28,455 bases of DNA from CAZZEX01 sp964653285. Its GTDB lineage: Bacteria > Chloroflexota > Anaerolineae > B4-G1. A program made the translations under genes and the position numbers. Location of the stretch: positions 1 to 28,455 of the forward strand of contig CAZZEX010000060.1 of the NCBI GenBank assembly GCA_964653285.1, in the 5' to 3' direction. Below are positions 5,679 through 13,184 of the stretch, one piece after another. The notes beneath the pieces are model-generated. The model had not been told where the DNA came from. It was given only the letters and a program-made list of their open reading frames with translations, and searched no databases. The first letter of the stretch is position 1, and every line of letters begins with the position of its first letter.

Positions 5679-8246
5679 ATGGACGGAAAAAAGCAAACGC
5701 TAACCCTGCCCGTGCAGGGCATGACCTGTGCTTCGTGCGTGGCTCACGTGGAGCGGGCGCTGAAAGACGTGGATGGGGTGACCGATGCCAACGTCAACCT
5801 GGCCACAGAGCAGGCGTCGGTGGTCCTCGATCCCAAACTGGTCCCTCTGGACCGGCTGGTGGGCGCTGTGCGCGATACGGGCTACGACGTGGCAACCAAA
5901 ACCGTCAGCCTGCCCATCGGCGGCATGACCTGCGCCAGTTGCGTGGCCCACGTCGAGGGGGCGCTGGCAGAGACGGCCGGCGTGCTCAACGTCAACGTCA
6001 GCCTGGCGACCGAGAAGGCCACCGTGGAATACGTCCCCACCGTGACCGGGCTGCCCGATTTCCGCCGCGCTGTGGCCGAGGCGGGCTACGAGGTGCTGCC
6101 AACGGCGGAGGAGCAGGTAGGTCGGAAAGCCATTCCGACCTACGTGCGCAAAATGCAGGACGCCCGCCAGCGGATGCTCCTGGCCTGGGCCTTTACCGGG
6201 CCCATCATCCTGTGGATGCTGCCGGAGATGCTGGTGGGAGTGGCCTGGCCCAACCCGACCGTCTTCAAACTGGGGATGCTCCTTCTGGCAGCGCCGGTGC
6301 TCTTCTGGGCCGGCCGGCGCACCTACGTGGCGGCGTGGAGTTCGACCATCCACGGCGCACCTAACATGGACGCGCTCATCGCGCTGGGCACCGGGGCCTC
6401 CTTCCTCACTGGCATTACCACCTTCTTCGTGCCCATCCCCACCTATGCTGGGGTGTCGGCTATGATTATGGCCTTCCACCTGACCGGCCGGTACGTGGAG
6501 GCGAGCGCCAAGGGACGCGCCTCCCAGGCCATCCGCAAACTGCTGGAACTGGGAGCCAAGACCGCCCGCGTCCTGGTGAACGGTGTGGAGCGGGAGGTAC
6601 CCATCGAGGCGGTGCAGGTGGGCGACGTGATGGTCGTCCGCCCCGGCGAAAAGCTCCCCACCGACGGGGTCGTGGTCGCCGGTGAGAGCGCCGTGGACGA
6701 GTCCATGGCCACGGGCGAATCTATGCCGGTCAACAAGCACCCAGGCGACGAGGTGATCGGGGCCACGGTCAACCAGGACGGGCTGCTGAGAATACATGCC
6801 ACCCGCGTGGGCCAGGATACGTTCCTGGCCCAGATGGTGCGCCTGGTCGAGCAGGCCCAGGGAACCAAAGTGCCCATCCAGGCTTTCGCCGACCGGGTGA
6901 CGGCTGTCTTTGTGCCCGTCGTGGTGGGCGTCGCGCTGTTCATCTTCCTGGCCTGGTTCCTGTTCCCCGAGACGCTGCGCCCCATCACCGTGTGGGCCAG
7001 CGGTTTCCTGCCCTGGGTGGACCCCAACCTGGGCCGTTTCACGCTGGCACTGATCAACACCGTCTCGGTGCTGGTCATCGCCTGCCCCTGCGCGTTGGGG
7101 CTGGCCACGCCCACGGCGCTGATGGTGGGCAGCGGCATTGGCGCCGAGAACGGTATCCTCATCCGCTCCGGCGAGGCCATCCAGGCCATGCGGGACGTGC
7201 GGGTGGTGGTCTTTGACAAGACGGGGACGCTGACGAGGGGTCATCCTGACGTAACTGACGTGATTGCGAAAGACGAGGAAACGAGGAGACAAGGGGACAA
7301 AGAGAAGGGGAGAGGGGGAGACGGAATTCGCAATTCGCAATTCGCAATTCGCAACTTGCTACGCTGGGCGGCGTCGGTGGAGGTGGGGAGCGAGCACCCG
7401 CTGGGCCAGGCGGTGGTGCGCCGGGCGGAGGAGCAAGGGCTGGCGTTGGGTGAGTTGCGCGACTTTGAGGCGTTGCGCGGCAAGGGTGTGCGGGGCGTCG
7501 TTGACGGAAAGAGCGTATGGGTGGGTAGCCGGACATTGCTGGAGGAGCACGGCGTCGCCGTAGCCACGCTGGAAGACGAGATGCGCCGCCTGGAGAACGA
7601 TGGCAAGACGGCGATGCTGGTCGCCGTGGACGGGGAGTTGGTGGGGCTGCTGGCCGTGGCCGACACGCTCAAGGATGACGCCATTGCCGCCATCCGTGAG
7701 TTGAAAGCGCTGGGGTTGGAGACGGTGATGCTCACCGGCGACAACCGGCGCACAGCCGAGGCCATCGCCCGTCAGGTGGGCATCGTCCGCGTGCTGGCCG
7801 AGGTGCTGCCGGAAGCCAAACTGGCCGAGATCCAGCGGCTGCAGGGCTCGGTCGGAGACCTTCGCCCAACAGGTGGATTGGTCGCCATGGTCGGCGACGG
7901 TATCAACGACGCCCCGGCGCTGACTCAGGCCGACGTGGGCATCGCCATCGGCAGTGGCACCGACATCGCCATCGAGGCCGCCGACATCACGCTGGTGCGT
8001 GGCGATTTATCCAGCGTGGTCAGCGCGGTGAAACTCTCCCGCGCCACGTTCAACAAAGTGGTGCAGGGCCTCTTCTGGGCCTTTTTCTACAACGTGGTGA
8101 TGATCCCGCTGGCAATCCTGGGGATGATGCACCCGGTGCTGGCCGAGATAGCGATGGCCACCAGTTCCGTGACCGTGGTTACCAATGCCAACCTGCTGCG
8201 GCGGGTGGATATCCAGCCTGCCGATCCTGCCGAATCGCGCATTTGA
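5679..8246 (+). CDS. copA: P1B-type copper-translocating ATPase (CopA-like)
   Basis: 855 residues. Two N-terminal HMA domains, each with GMTCASC (Cys17/Cys20 and Cys85/Cys88), then the ATPase core: CPC at 469-471 followed by ALGLATPTALM, phosphorylated Asp513 in DKTGT, SEHPL in the nucleotide domain, GDGIND, FYN in TM7 and MATSSVTVVTN in TM8. These are the hallmarks of the Cu(I) P1B-1 class, which exports cytoplasmic copper. Three segments look like extra insertions absent from usual CopA: about residues 147-155 (a perfect DNA palindrome), 530-558 (purine-rich DNA followed by four 7-bp repeats) and 724-734. All keep the frame and fall in linkers or loops. Only a weak ribosome binding site is seen. 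The upstream YHS protein may deliver metal. Confidence 0.92.
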   Translation: MDGKKQTLTLPVQGMTCASCVAHVERALKDVDGVTDANVNLATEQASVVLDPKLVPLDRLVGAVRDTGYDVATKTVSLPIGGMTCASCVAHVEGALAETAGVLNVNVSLATEKATVEYVPTVTGLPDFRRAVAEAGYEVLPTAEEQVGRKAIPTYVRKMQDARQRMLLAWAFTGPIILWMLPEMLVGVAWPNPTVFKLGMLLLAAPVLFWAGRRTYVAAWSSTIHGAPNMDALIALGTGASFLTGITTFFVPIPTYAGVSAMIMAFHLTGRYVEASAKGRASQAIRKLLELGAKTARVLVNGVEREVPIEAVQVGDVMVVRPGEKLPTDGVVVAGESAVDESMATGESMPVNKHPGDEVIGATVNQDGLLRIHATRVGQDTFLAQMVRLVEQAQGTKVPIQAFADRVTAVFVPVVVGVALFIFLAWFLFPETLRPITVWASGFLPWVDPNLGRFTLALINTVSVLVIACPCALGLATPTALMVGSGIGAENGILIRSGEAIQAMRDVRVVVFDKTGTLTRGHPDVTDVIAKDEETRRQGDKEKGRGGDGIRNSQFAIRNLLRWAASVEVGSEHPLGQAVVRRAEEQGLALGELRDFEALRGKGVRGVVDGKSVWVGSRTLLEEHGVAVATLEDEMRRLENDGKTAMLVAVDGELVGLLAVADTLKDDAIAAIRELKALGLETVMLTGDNRRTAEAIARQVGIVRVLAEVLPEAKLAEIQRLQGSVGDLRPTGGLVAMVGDGINDAPALTQADVGIAIGSGTDIAIEAADITLVRGDLSSVVSAVKLSRATFNKVVQGLFWAFFYNVVMIPLAILGMMHPVLAEIAMATSSVTVVTNANLLRRVDIQPADPAESRI
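6117..6143. repeat. Perfect palindrome inside copA
   Basis: Arms GTAGGTCGGAA and TTCCGACCTAC are exact reverse complements around a five-base loop, within coding sequence of the linker between the second HMA domain and the first transmembrane helix. It encodes VGRKAIPTY. A natural coding stretch rarely forms an 11-bp perfect stem, so a repeat element inserted in frame is likely. Confidence 0.75.
7325..7352. repeat. Four exact tandem copies of AATTCGC within copA
   Basis: Four consecutive 7-bp units, preceded by a purine-only-like run (about 7267-7322) and followed by a related AACTTGC. Seven is not a multiple of three, so each copy is read in a different phase, giving IRNSQFAIRN. The reading frame is kept overall. 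Confidence 0.85.
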
Positions 8247-8255
8247 TGGTATAAT
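8247..8255 (+). promoter_or_regulatory. Extended -10 promoter for the zincin-like gene (probably leaderless mRNA)
   Basis: TGG followed by perfect TATAAT at 8250-8255. The ATG at 8265 begins only nine bases after the hexamer, which is about where transcription would start, so the message probably has almost no leader. No good -35 is seen and no ribosome binding site fits. Confidence 0.55.
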
Positions 8256-8264
8256 GTGCTCGCT

Positions 8265-8633
8265 ATGGACCGCCATGCTTTTGCGCGCCTCGTGGCCGAG
8301 GCCCTAGACGACCTGCCCGAGACTTTCCGCGAGAAACTGGATAACGTCGAAATCGTAGTCGAGGAGTGGCCAGACCGGGAGACGATGAGGCTGGCCGGGG
8401 TACGCCATCCGGCACAACTTCTGGGCTTCTACCACGGCGTCCCGCAGACGAAACGTACCCACAACTACGGACTCGTCCTGCCGGACAAGATCAGCATCTA
8501 TCAACGCCCGATCGAGATGCGCTGTCGCACGGCGGAAGAGGTGCGCAGGGCTATCCACCACGTCCTCCGACACGAAGTAGCCCATCATTTCGGGATAGAT
8601 GACGACCGACTACGAGAGATTGGGGTGTACTGA
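8265..8633 (+). CDS. Zincin-like metallopeptidase family protein (Zincin_1)
   Basis: 122 residues. The C-terminal part carries HEVAHHFGIDDDRL, an HExxHxxGxxD zinc-binding and catalytic motif, and the protein is a single compact domain without a signal peptide. The N-terminal motif ALDDLPETFREKLDNVEIVVEEWP and the central LLGFYHGVPQTKR are typical of this small, widespread bacterial family (PF06262), whose substrates are not known. ATG 8265 is preferred to the in-frame GTG at 8256 because a promoter -10 box ends at 8255. It follows copA by 18 bases but seems to have its own promoter. Confidence 0.85.
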   Translation: MDRHAFARLVAEALDDLPETFREKLDNVEIVVEEWPDRETMRLAGVRHPAQLLGFYHGVPQTKRTHNYGLVLPDKISIYQRPIEMRCRTAEEVRRAIHHVLRHEVAHHFGIDDDRLREIGVY

Positions 8634-8731
8634 CGATGGAAGAATCGTCCCGCGGCCCCAACAAGGGGGCAAGGCTGAAGCGGGGCGTCCACTCCCTTCC
8701 TCCAACTCATTCGAAACACACCCTACTGACT

Positions 8732-8760
8732 TTGTCGCTTCTGCTAGCCGATAGTATAAT
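8732..8760 (+). promoter_or_regulatory. Sigma-70-type promoter for the AAA ATPase gene
   Basis: TTGTCG at 8732-8737, a 17-base spacer, and a perfect TATAAT at 8755-8760. The start codon at 8824 gives a leader of about 55 bases that ends in an AGAGGAG ribosome binding site. Within 8634-8823 nothing else convincing is seen. Confidence 0.7.
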
Positions 8761-8823
8761 ACGTACACTTACGAGAGTGACTCAAATCAGCGGCGGCCCC
8801 CGATAGAAGAGGAGATGGAAAAT

Positions 8824-10116
8824 ATGAAACAGCGTACATCAACCACCCCGGCATCAACCTCGTTCGTCCCACCAACGCCGACCTCGGTCAAAGAGACAGG
8901 ACTGGCACTGGGATTCCTGACCGACCTGGCGCTCAAGATCATGTACTTCGAGGGCAATCTCTCGGGTCACGAACTAAGCGAACGCATGAAACTCCCCTAC
9001 ACTGGCGTGATAGACCAGGTGCTGGACTTCCTCAAACGGGAGCAATTATGCGAAGTGAAAGGAGCCGGAGGATTCGCAGAGGCGGCCTACCAGTACGCCA
9101 TCTCCGAGAAAGGGCGCGCTATGGGACGCGAGGCACTCAGCCGCAGCCAGTACGCTGGCCCTGCTCCGGTCACGCTGGATGCCTACACCGAAGTGATACA
9201 CCGTCAACCTCTGGGCAAAGTCGTCATTCACCAGCGTACGATGCGCCAGGCTTTGGCCCACCTGGTCATCAACGAGGACACCTTTTCCCAATTGGGCCCG
9301 GCAGTCAACTCGGGTCGTTCCATCTTCCTCTTTGGCCATCCAGGCAACGGCAAGACCGCTATCGCCGAGAGCATCGGCAAGATGATACTGGGCGACGCAA
9401 TGTACATACCCTACGCGATAGAAATAGGGGGTCAGGTCATCAGAGTCTTCGACAGCGTCAACCACACCCAGGTTAAGGTCCCATCCTCCAGAAACCGGAC
9501 GCACGACTCGCGTTGGGTGTACATCCGGCGCCCCGTCATCGCCACCGGGGGCGAACTGACCTTAGCGACGCTCGACCTGGTATACGACGAGACCAACAAA
9601 TACTACGAGGCACCTTTCCAGATGAAAGCCAACGGCGGCATGCTGCTGATTGACGACTTCGGCCGCCAGCAGGCCCGACCCCGTGACTTGCTCAACCGCT
9701 GGATCGTGCCTCTAGAGAAGCGCGTGGACTACCTGGCCCTCCACACCGGCCGCAAGATCGAGGTCCCTTTTGACGTCCTGATCGTCTTCTCAACCAACCT
9801 GGCCCCCCGTGACCTGGTGGACGAAGCCTTCCTGCGGCGCATCCGCCACAAGATCGAGGTCGAAGACCCTTCGTGGGACGAATACCGTGAGATCTTCCGC
9901 AGGGTATGTGAAGTCAAAGACATACCTTACGACAACCGAGGGTTGGCCTACTTGATCCAGGAACACTACCTCAAACCCAAACGTCCCGGGCGGGCCTGCC
10001 ATCCCCGCGACATCGTGGACCAGTTGGTAGACATCGCCCGCTACCTGAACGTAGCGCCCACACTGAGCAAAGACCTGATTGACCGCGCCTGCGAGGCCTA
10101 CTTTGTTGAGATCTAG
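8824..10116 (+). CDS. AAA-family ATPase with N-terminal winged-helix-like domain
   Basis: 430 residues. Residues about 28-100 look like a winged-helix (LALKIMYFEGNLSGHELSERM, then a KGRAMG wing). The ATPase core has Walker A GHPGNGKT (171-178), Walker B MLLIDD (273-278), a sensor-1 Asn325 in VFSTNL and arginines RR (338-339) before IRHKIEVEDP as possible arginine finger. It is MoxR/COG0714-like but lacks an obvious VWA partner nearby. AGAGGAG precedes ATG 8824 by nine bases; the ATG at 8815 abuts that site and is less likely. It overlaps the start of the glycerophosphodiesterase gene, indicating co-transcription. The process it remodels is unknown. Confidence 0.75.
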   Translation: MKQRTSTTPASTSFVPPTPTSVKETGLALGFLTDLALKIMYFEGNLSGHELSERMKLPYTGVIDQVLDFLKREQLCEVKGAGGFAEAAYQYAISEKGRAMGREALSRSQYAGPAPVTLDAYTEVIHRQPLGKVVIHQRTMRQALAHLVINEDTFSQLGPAVNSGRSIFLFGHPGNGKTAIAESIGKMILGDAMYIPYAIEIGGQVIRVFDSVNHTQVKVPSSRNRTHDSRWVYIRRPVIATGGELTLATLDLVYDETNKYYEAPFQMKANGGMLLIDDFGRQQARPRDLLNRWIVPLEKRVDYLALHTGRKIEVPFDVLIVFSTNLAPRDLVDEAFLRRIRHKIEVEDPSWDEYREIFRRVCEVKDIPYDNRGLAYLIQEHYLKPKRPGRACHPRDIVDQLVDIARYLNVAPTLSKDLIDRACEAYFVEI

Positions 10117-10858
10117 TAGAACCAACACGCTCAACATTGCCCACCGCGGGGCCAGCGCCGCCGCACCACCCAATACATTGGCTGCCTTCGAGAAAGCCGT
10201 AGAACTGGGCGCCGATGGAATCGAATTCGACGTCCACCTCTCAGCCGACGGCGTGCCGGTTATCATCCACAACTTCACCGTGGACGACACCACCGATGGC
10301 AGCGGGCGAGTGGCAGACATGACGCTCGCCCAACTCAAGCAACTTGACGCTGGCTCCTACTTCGACCCGGCCTTCGCTGGCGAGCGTATCCCCACGCTGG
10401 AAGAGGTGCTGGAGGCAATGGGGAGGCGGCTGCTCTTGAACATCGAACTGAAAACCACCGGCCTGCGCGACAACGGGCTGGCGCAAGCGGTTGTCGCCCA
10501 GATCGAGCAACACGGCCTGGGCGACAGTGTGCTTTTCTCATCGTTCAACCCCTTCTCCTTACGGCGGGTCAAGAGGATCGCCCCCCACATCCCCGTGGGC
10601 CTTCTCTATGCCCCTGACCTCCCGCTACCCTTGCACCGTGCCTGGCTGGCCCCTATGGTCCCCCACGAGGCTCGCCATCCCAAGCACACGATGGTAGATG
10701 CACACTACATGGCCTGGGCGCAACGGCGCGGCTACCGGGTGAACACCTGGACGGTGGACGACCCGGACGAGATGCGCCGCCTCATCGGTCTGGGCGTGGA
10801 CGGCATCATCACCAACGTCCCCGACGTGCTGCGCAGCGTACTCGAGTCACAAGAGTGA
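10103..10858 (+). CDS. Glycerophosphodiester phosphodiesterase family protein
   Basis: About 251 residues. Family motifs: LNIAHRGASA, NTLAAFEKAVELGADGIEFDVHLSADG with the metal-binding Glu and Asp, the catalytic-type His in IIHNFTVDDTTDG, and LLNIELKT with the third metal-binding Glu; the end, VNTWTVDDPDEMRRLIGLGVDG, closes the TIM barrel. It hydrolyses glycerophosphodiesters to sn-glycerol 3-phosphate and an alcohol. The usual PENT motif reads PPNT and the usual HD reads HN, so some change in activity is possible. There is no ATG: the start is probably TTG at 10103 or 10106, inside the end of the ATPase gene, with GAGG upstream, suggesting coupling. No signal peptide is seen, so it is probably cytoplasmic. 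Confidence 0.85.
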   Translation: MLRSSRTNTLNIAHRGASAAAPPNTLAAFEKAVELGADGIEFDVHLSADGVPVIIHNFTVDDTTDGSGRVADMTLAQLKQLDAGSYFDPAFAGERIPTLEEVLEAMGRRLLLNIELKTTGLRDNGLAQAVVAQIEQHGLGDSVLFSSFNPFSLRRVKRIAPHIPVGLLYAPDLPLPLHRAWLAPMVPHEARHPKHTMVDAHYMAWAQRRGYRVNTWTVDDPDEMRRLIGLGVDGIITNVPDVLRSVLESQE

Positions 10859-10867
10859 TGATAAGTT

Positions 10868-12064
10868 ATGTCAATGCATGACCCGAAACGCAACACCACC
10901 TTCCACGACGCCCACTCTCCTCCGGCCTACAACCCTCACCCGCTACACATCGCCCTTGCACTTAGCGACCTGCTGGGACGCACCCATCCACTGATGCTCA
11001 CACCTGCCTGGCTGGCATTGACCGCCACCGCGTGCTGGCCATGGGGCGCTCTGCGCCTCCCGGTTGCCGCCCTGTCGCTGGTCTTCACTCTCGCCGACGG
11101 GATTGGCCTAGCGCTGCTCCCCCGGTTGGGACGGTCCTTCGGCCCCATCACCCCGCCGCTATTGGCACTGGCCCTTATCCGCACGACCCTCACCTTCGTG
11201 GCCGGCCTGCTCTGGGCAACCTGGCCCGGTCTGCTGCTGACCGCGGTGCTGGACTGCGCCATCTCCGCCGCCTCCTTCTACGCCACCTGGGTTGAGCCCT
11301 TCCAGATCAAGGTCACCCAGGCCGAACTACACTCCCCCAAACTCAACGGCCACACCCCGCTGCGACTGCTCCACGTCACCGACCTGCACGTCGAGCGTGT
11401 CACTGCTCGCGAGGAAAAGTTGCTCCGCCTGGTCGAGGAACTAGCCCCTGACGTCATCGTCCTCACCGGCGACTACCTCAACCTGTCATCCGTCTATGAT
11501 CCCCAGGCCCAGGCCGAGGCGCACGACGTGCTGGCACGCCTGTGCGAAATCGCCCGTGGTCCCATCTACGCCATCACCGGCAGCCCGCCGGTGGATTCAC
11601 ACGACGTCGTGCCGGCCATCTTCGAGGGTCTGCCCATCACCTGGCTGCTGGACGCAGTTGAAGAACTACACGTCAACGGCCACCTCATACGGCTTGCCGG
11701 GCTGCGCTGCACCCGCGAGCGTCACCTGGACGCACCTCGCCTCCGCCGGTTGATGGACGACGGTAGCCCTGAGGACACATTCACATTGCTGCTCTACCAT
11801 TCCCCTGATCTGATGCCGGAGGCAGTGGAATTGGGCGTAGACCTATACCTCTGCGGCCATACCCACGGCGGGCAGATCCGCCTGCCCCTGTTCGGTGCGC
11901 TCATCACCAGTTCCGATTTCTGGAAGCGATACGAGATGGGCCGCTACGAGGAGGGAAACACGACACTCTACGTGAGCCGTGGGTTGGGAATGGAGGGCCT
12001 GGGCGCCCCGCGTGCCCGTTTCCTCGCCCCGCCCGAGATTGTCCTGTGGACTTTGTCTTCCTGA
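10868..12064 (+). CDS. Membrane-anchored calcineurin-like metallophosphoesterase
   Basis: 398 residues. About residues 45-142 are hydrophobic and could form three or four membrane helices; the phosphoesterase domain follows. Metal motifs: DLH (172-174), GDYLN (201-205), His311 in LLYHSPD, and GHTHGGQ (330-336). The canonical GNHD motif is replaced by GSPPVDSHD (238-246), so the bridging Asn is missing or displaced. The general layout resembles YkuE/YaeI-type enzymes, which act on phospho-sugar or lipid substrates at the membrane. It begins nine bases after the glycerophosphodiesterase, so the two may jointly handle membrane phospholipid-derived phosphate. The start is ATG 10868; ATG 10874 is nearly equivalent. 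Confidence 0.8.
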   Translation: MSMHDPKRNTTFHDAHSPPAYNPHPLHIALALSDLLGRTHPLMLTPAWLALTATACWPWGALRLPVAALSLVFTLADGIGLALLPRLGRSFGPITPPLLALALIRTTLTFVAGLLWATWPGLLLTAVLDCAISAASFYATWVEPFQIKVTQAELHSPKLNGHTPLRLLHVTDLHVERVTAREEKLLRLVEELAPDVIVLTGDYLNLSSVYDPQAQAEAHDVLARLCEIARGPIYAITGSPPVDSHDVVPAIFEGLPITWLLDAVEELHVNGHLIRLAGLRCTRERHLDAPRLRRLMDDGSPEDTFTLLLYHSPDLMPEAVELGVDLYLCGHTHGGQIRLPLFGALITSSDFWKRYEMGRYEEGNTTLYVSRGLGMEGLGAPRARFLAPPEIVLWTLSS

Positions 12065-12071
12065 GCAAATA

Positions 12072-12095
12072 GCACTGGCCTGGAAGAGCCAGTGC
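12072..12095. repeat. Hairpin downstream of the metallophosphoesterase gene
   Basis: Exact 8-bp arms GCACTGGC and GCCAGTGC with an eight-base loop, starting eight bases after the stop codon. There is no T-run, so if it terminates transcription it is not a classical intrinsic terminator. It may also be a dispersed palindrome. Confidence 0.65.
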
Positions 12096-12153
12096 CAGTT
12101 TGCCTCTCGACCCAACACCGCCTGTTCACGGCGGCGCGACTTGCACACCGTGC

Positions 12154-12181
12154 TTGCCCAGGCCCACCTATATGCTATAAT
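12154..12181 (+). promoter_or_regulatory. Promoter of the phosphate transporter gene (probably leaderless mRNA)
   Basis: TTGCCC at 12154-12159, a 16-base spacer ending in TGC, and perfect TATAAT at 12176-12181: an extended -10. The ATG at 12189 lies eight bases downstream of the hexamer, where transcription should begin, and no ribosome binding site is present. Confidence 0.65.
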
Positions 12182-12188
12182 CTAGCCT

Positions 12189-13175
12189 ATGCTACCATTA
12201 CTGATCGCCTTCATCGTCACAGCCCTAGCATTCGACTTCCTGAATGGCTTCAACGACAGCGCCAACATCGTCGCTACCATGATCTCATCGCGCGCCATGA
12301 GCCCGCGATATGCGCTGCTGCTCAGCGCAGCGGCACACTTCACCGCCCCCTTCATCTTCGGTGTGGCCGTCGCGACCACCATCGGCCACGAAGTGGTGCA
12401 GCCCTACGCAGCCACGATGGCGGTCGTACTGTCAGCACTCCTCGCGGCAATTGTATGGGATGTAATCACCTGGTTGCTCGGCATCCCATCCAGTTCCTCC
12501 CACGCCCTGGTCGGCGGGCTGGTCGGCGCGACCATCGTGGGCTATGGAGTGGAAGCCGTACAACTTCACGGGCTGCTCAAAATCGTCATCGCGCTCCTGC
12601 TAGCGCCACCGGTGGGACTGCTCGGCGGGTATGTGCTCATGAAATTGGTGCTTTTCCTATCCCGGGGAGCCTCGCCGCGCATCAACCAATTCTTCAAACG
12701 AGCACAGACTTTCACCGCGTTGGCATTGGCGCTGAGCCACGGGACAAATGATGCGCAGAAGACGATGGGCATCATCACGATGGGACTGGTGGGGGCCGGG
12801 GTCTTGACGCAGTTCCACGTGCCGTTGTGGGTAATCGCCGCCTGTGCCGGCTCCATTTCCCTGGGAACGGCCCTGGGCGGCTGGCGCATCATCCGCACGC
12901 TGGGAGGGAGATTCTACAAGATCCGCCCGGTGCACGGCTTCACCACCCAGATAACATCGGCAGTAGTGATCCTGGGAGCCGCGCTGCTGGGTGGCCCGGT
13001 CAGTACCACGCAGGTAGTCAGTTCAGCCATCCTGGGCGTCGGGTCGGCCGAGCGAGTGAATAAAGTGCGCTGGAAAGTTGCCGGCAACATCCTCACCACC
13101 TGGGTGCTGACCTTACCCGCTGCGGGACTTCTGGCGGCGCTGGCGTACCTGGTGGTGCGGCATGTCGTCACGTAG
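12189..13175 (+). CDS. pit: Inorganic phosphate transporter, PiT family
   Basis: 328 residues, almost wholly hydrophobic. The two PiT inverted-repeat signatures are present: GFNDSANIVATMISS near residues 20-34 and SHGTNDAQKTMGII near 185-198, plus GIPSSSSHAL (about 98-107) and the second-half TTQVVSSAILGVG. It imports phosphate, coupled to protons or sodium, possibly as a metal-phosphate complex. It is followed nine bases later by a DUF47 gene, the usual PiT partner. It seems to be transcribed from its own promoter as a leaderless message. Length is short for PiT but typical of the bacterial/archaeal compact form. Confidence 0.93.
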   Translation: MLPLLIAFIVTALAFDFLNGFNDSANIVATMISSRAMSPRYALLLSAAAHFTAPFIFGVAVATTIGHEVVQPYAATMAVVLSALLAAIVWDVITWLLGIPSSSSHALVGGLVGATIVGYGVEAVQLHGLLKIVIALLLAPPVGLLGGYVLMKLVLFLSRGASPRINQFFKRAQTFTALALALSHGTNDAQKTMGIITMGLVGAGVLTQFHVPLWVIAACAGSISLGTALGGWRIIRTLGGRFYKIRPVHGFTTQITSAVVILGAALLGGPVSTTQVVSSAILGVGSAERVNKVRWKVAGNILTTWVLTLPAAGLLAALAYLVVRHVVT

Positions 13176-13184
13176 GAGGGAGAC

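Noticed and set aside
5700..7340. A 546-codon minus-strand frame opposite copA
   Set aside because: His/Gly/Gln-rich antisense shadow of a clearly coding CopA gene.
8636..8806. A 56-codon frame (MEESSRGPNKG...) between the zincin-like gene and the AAA ATPase
   Set aside because: No ribosome binding site, and it runs straight through the clear promoter at 8732-8760; composition is not protein-like.
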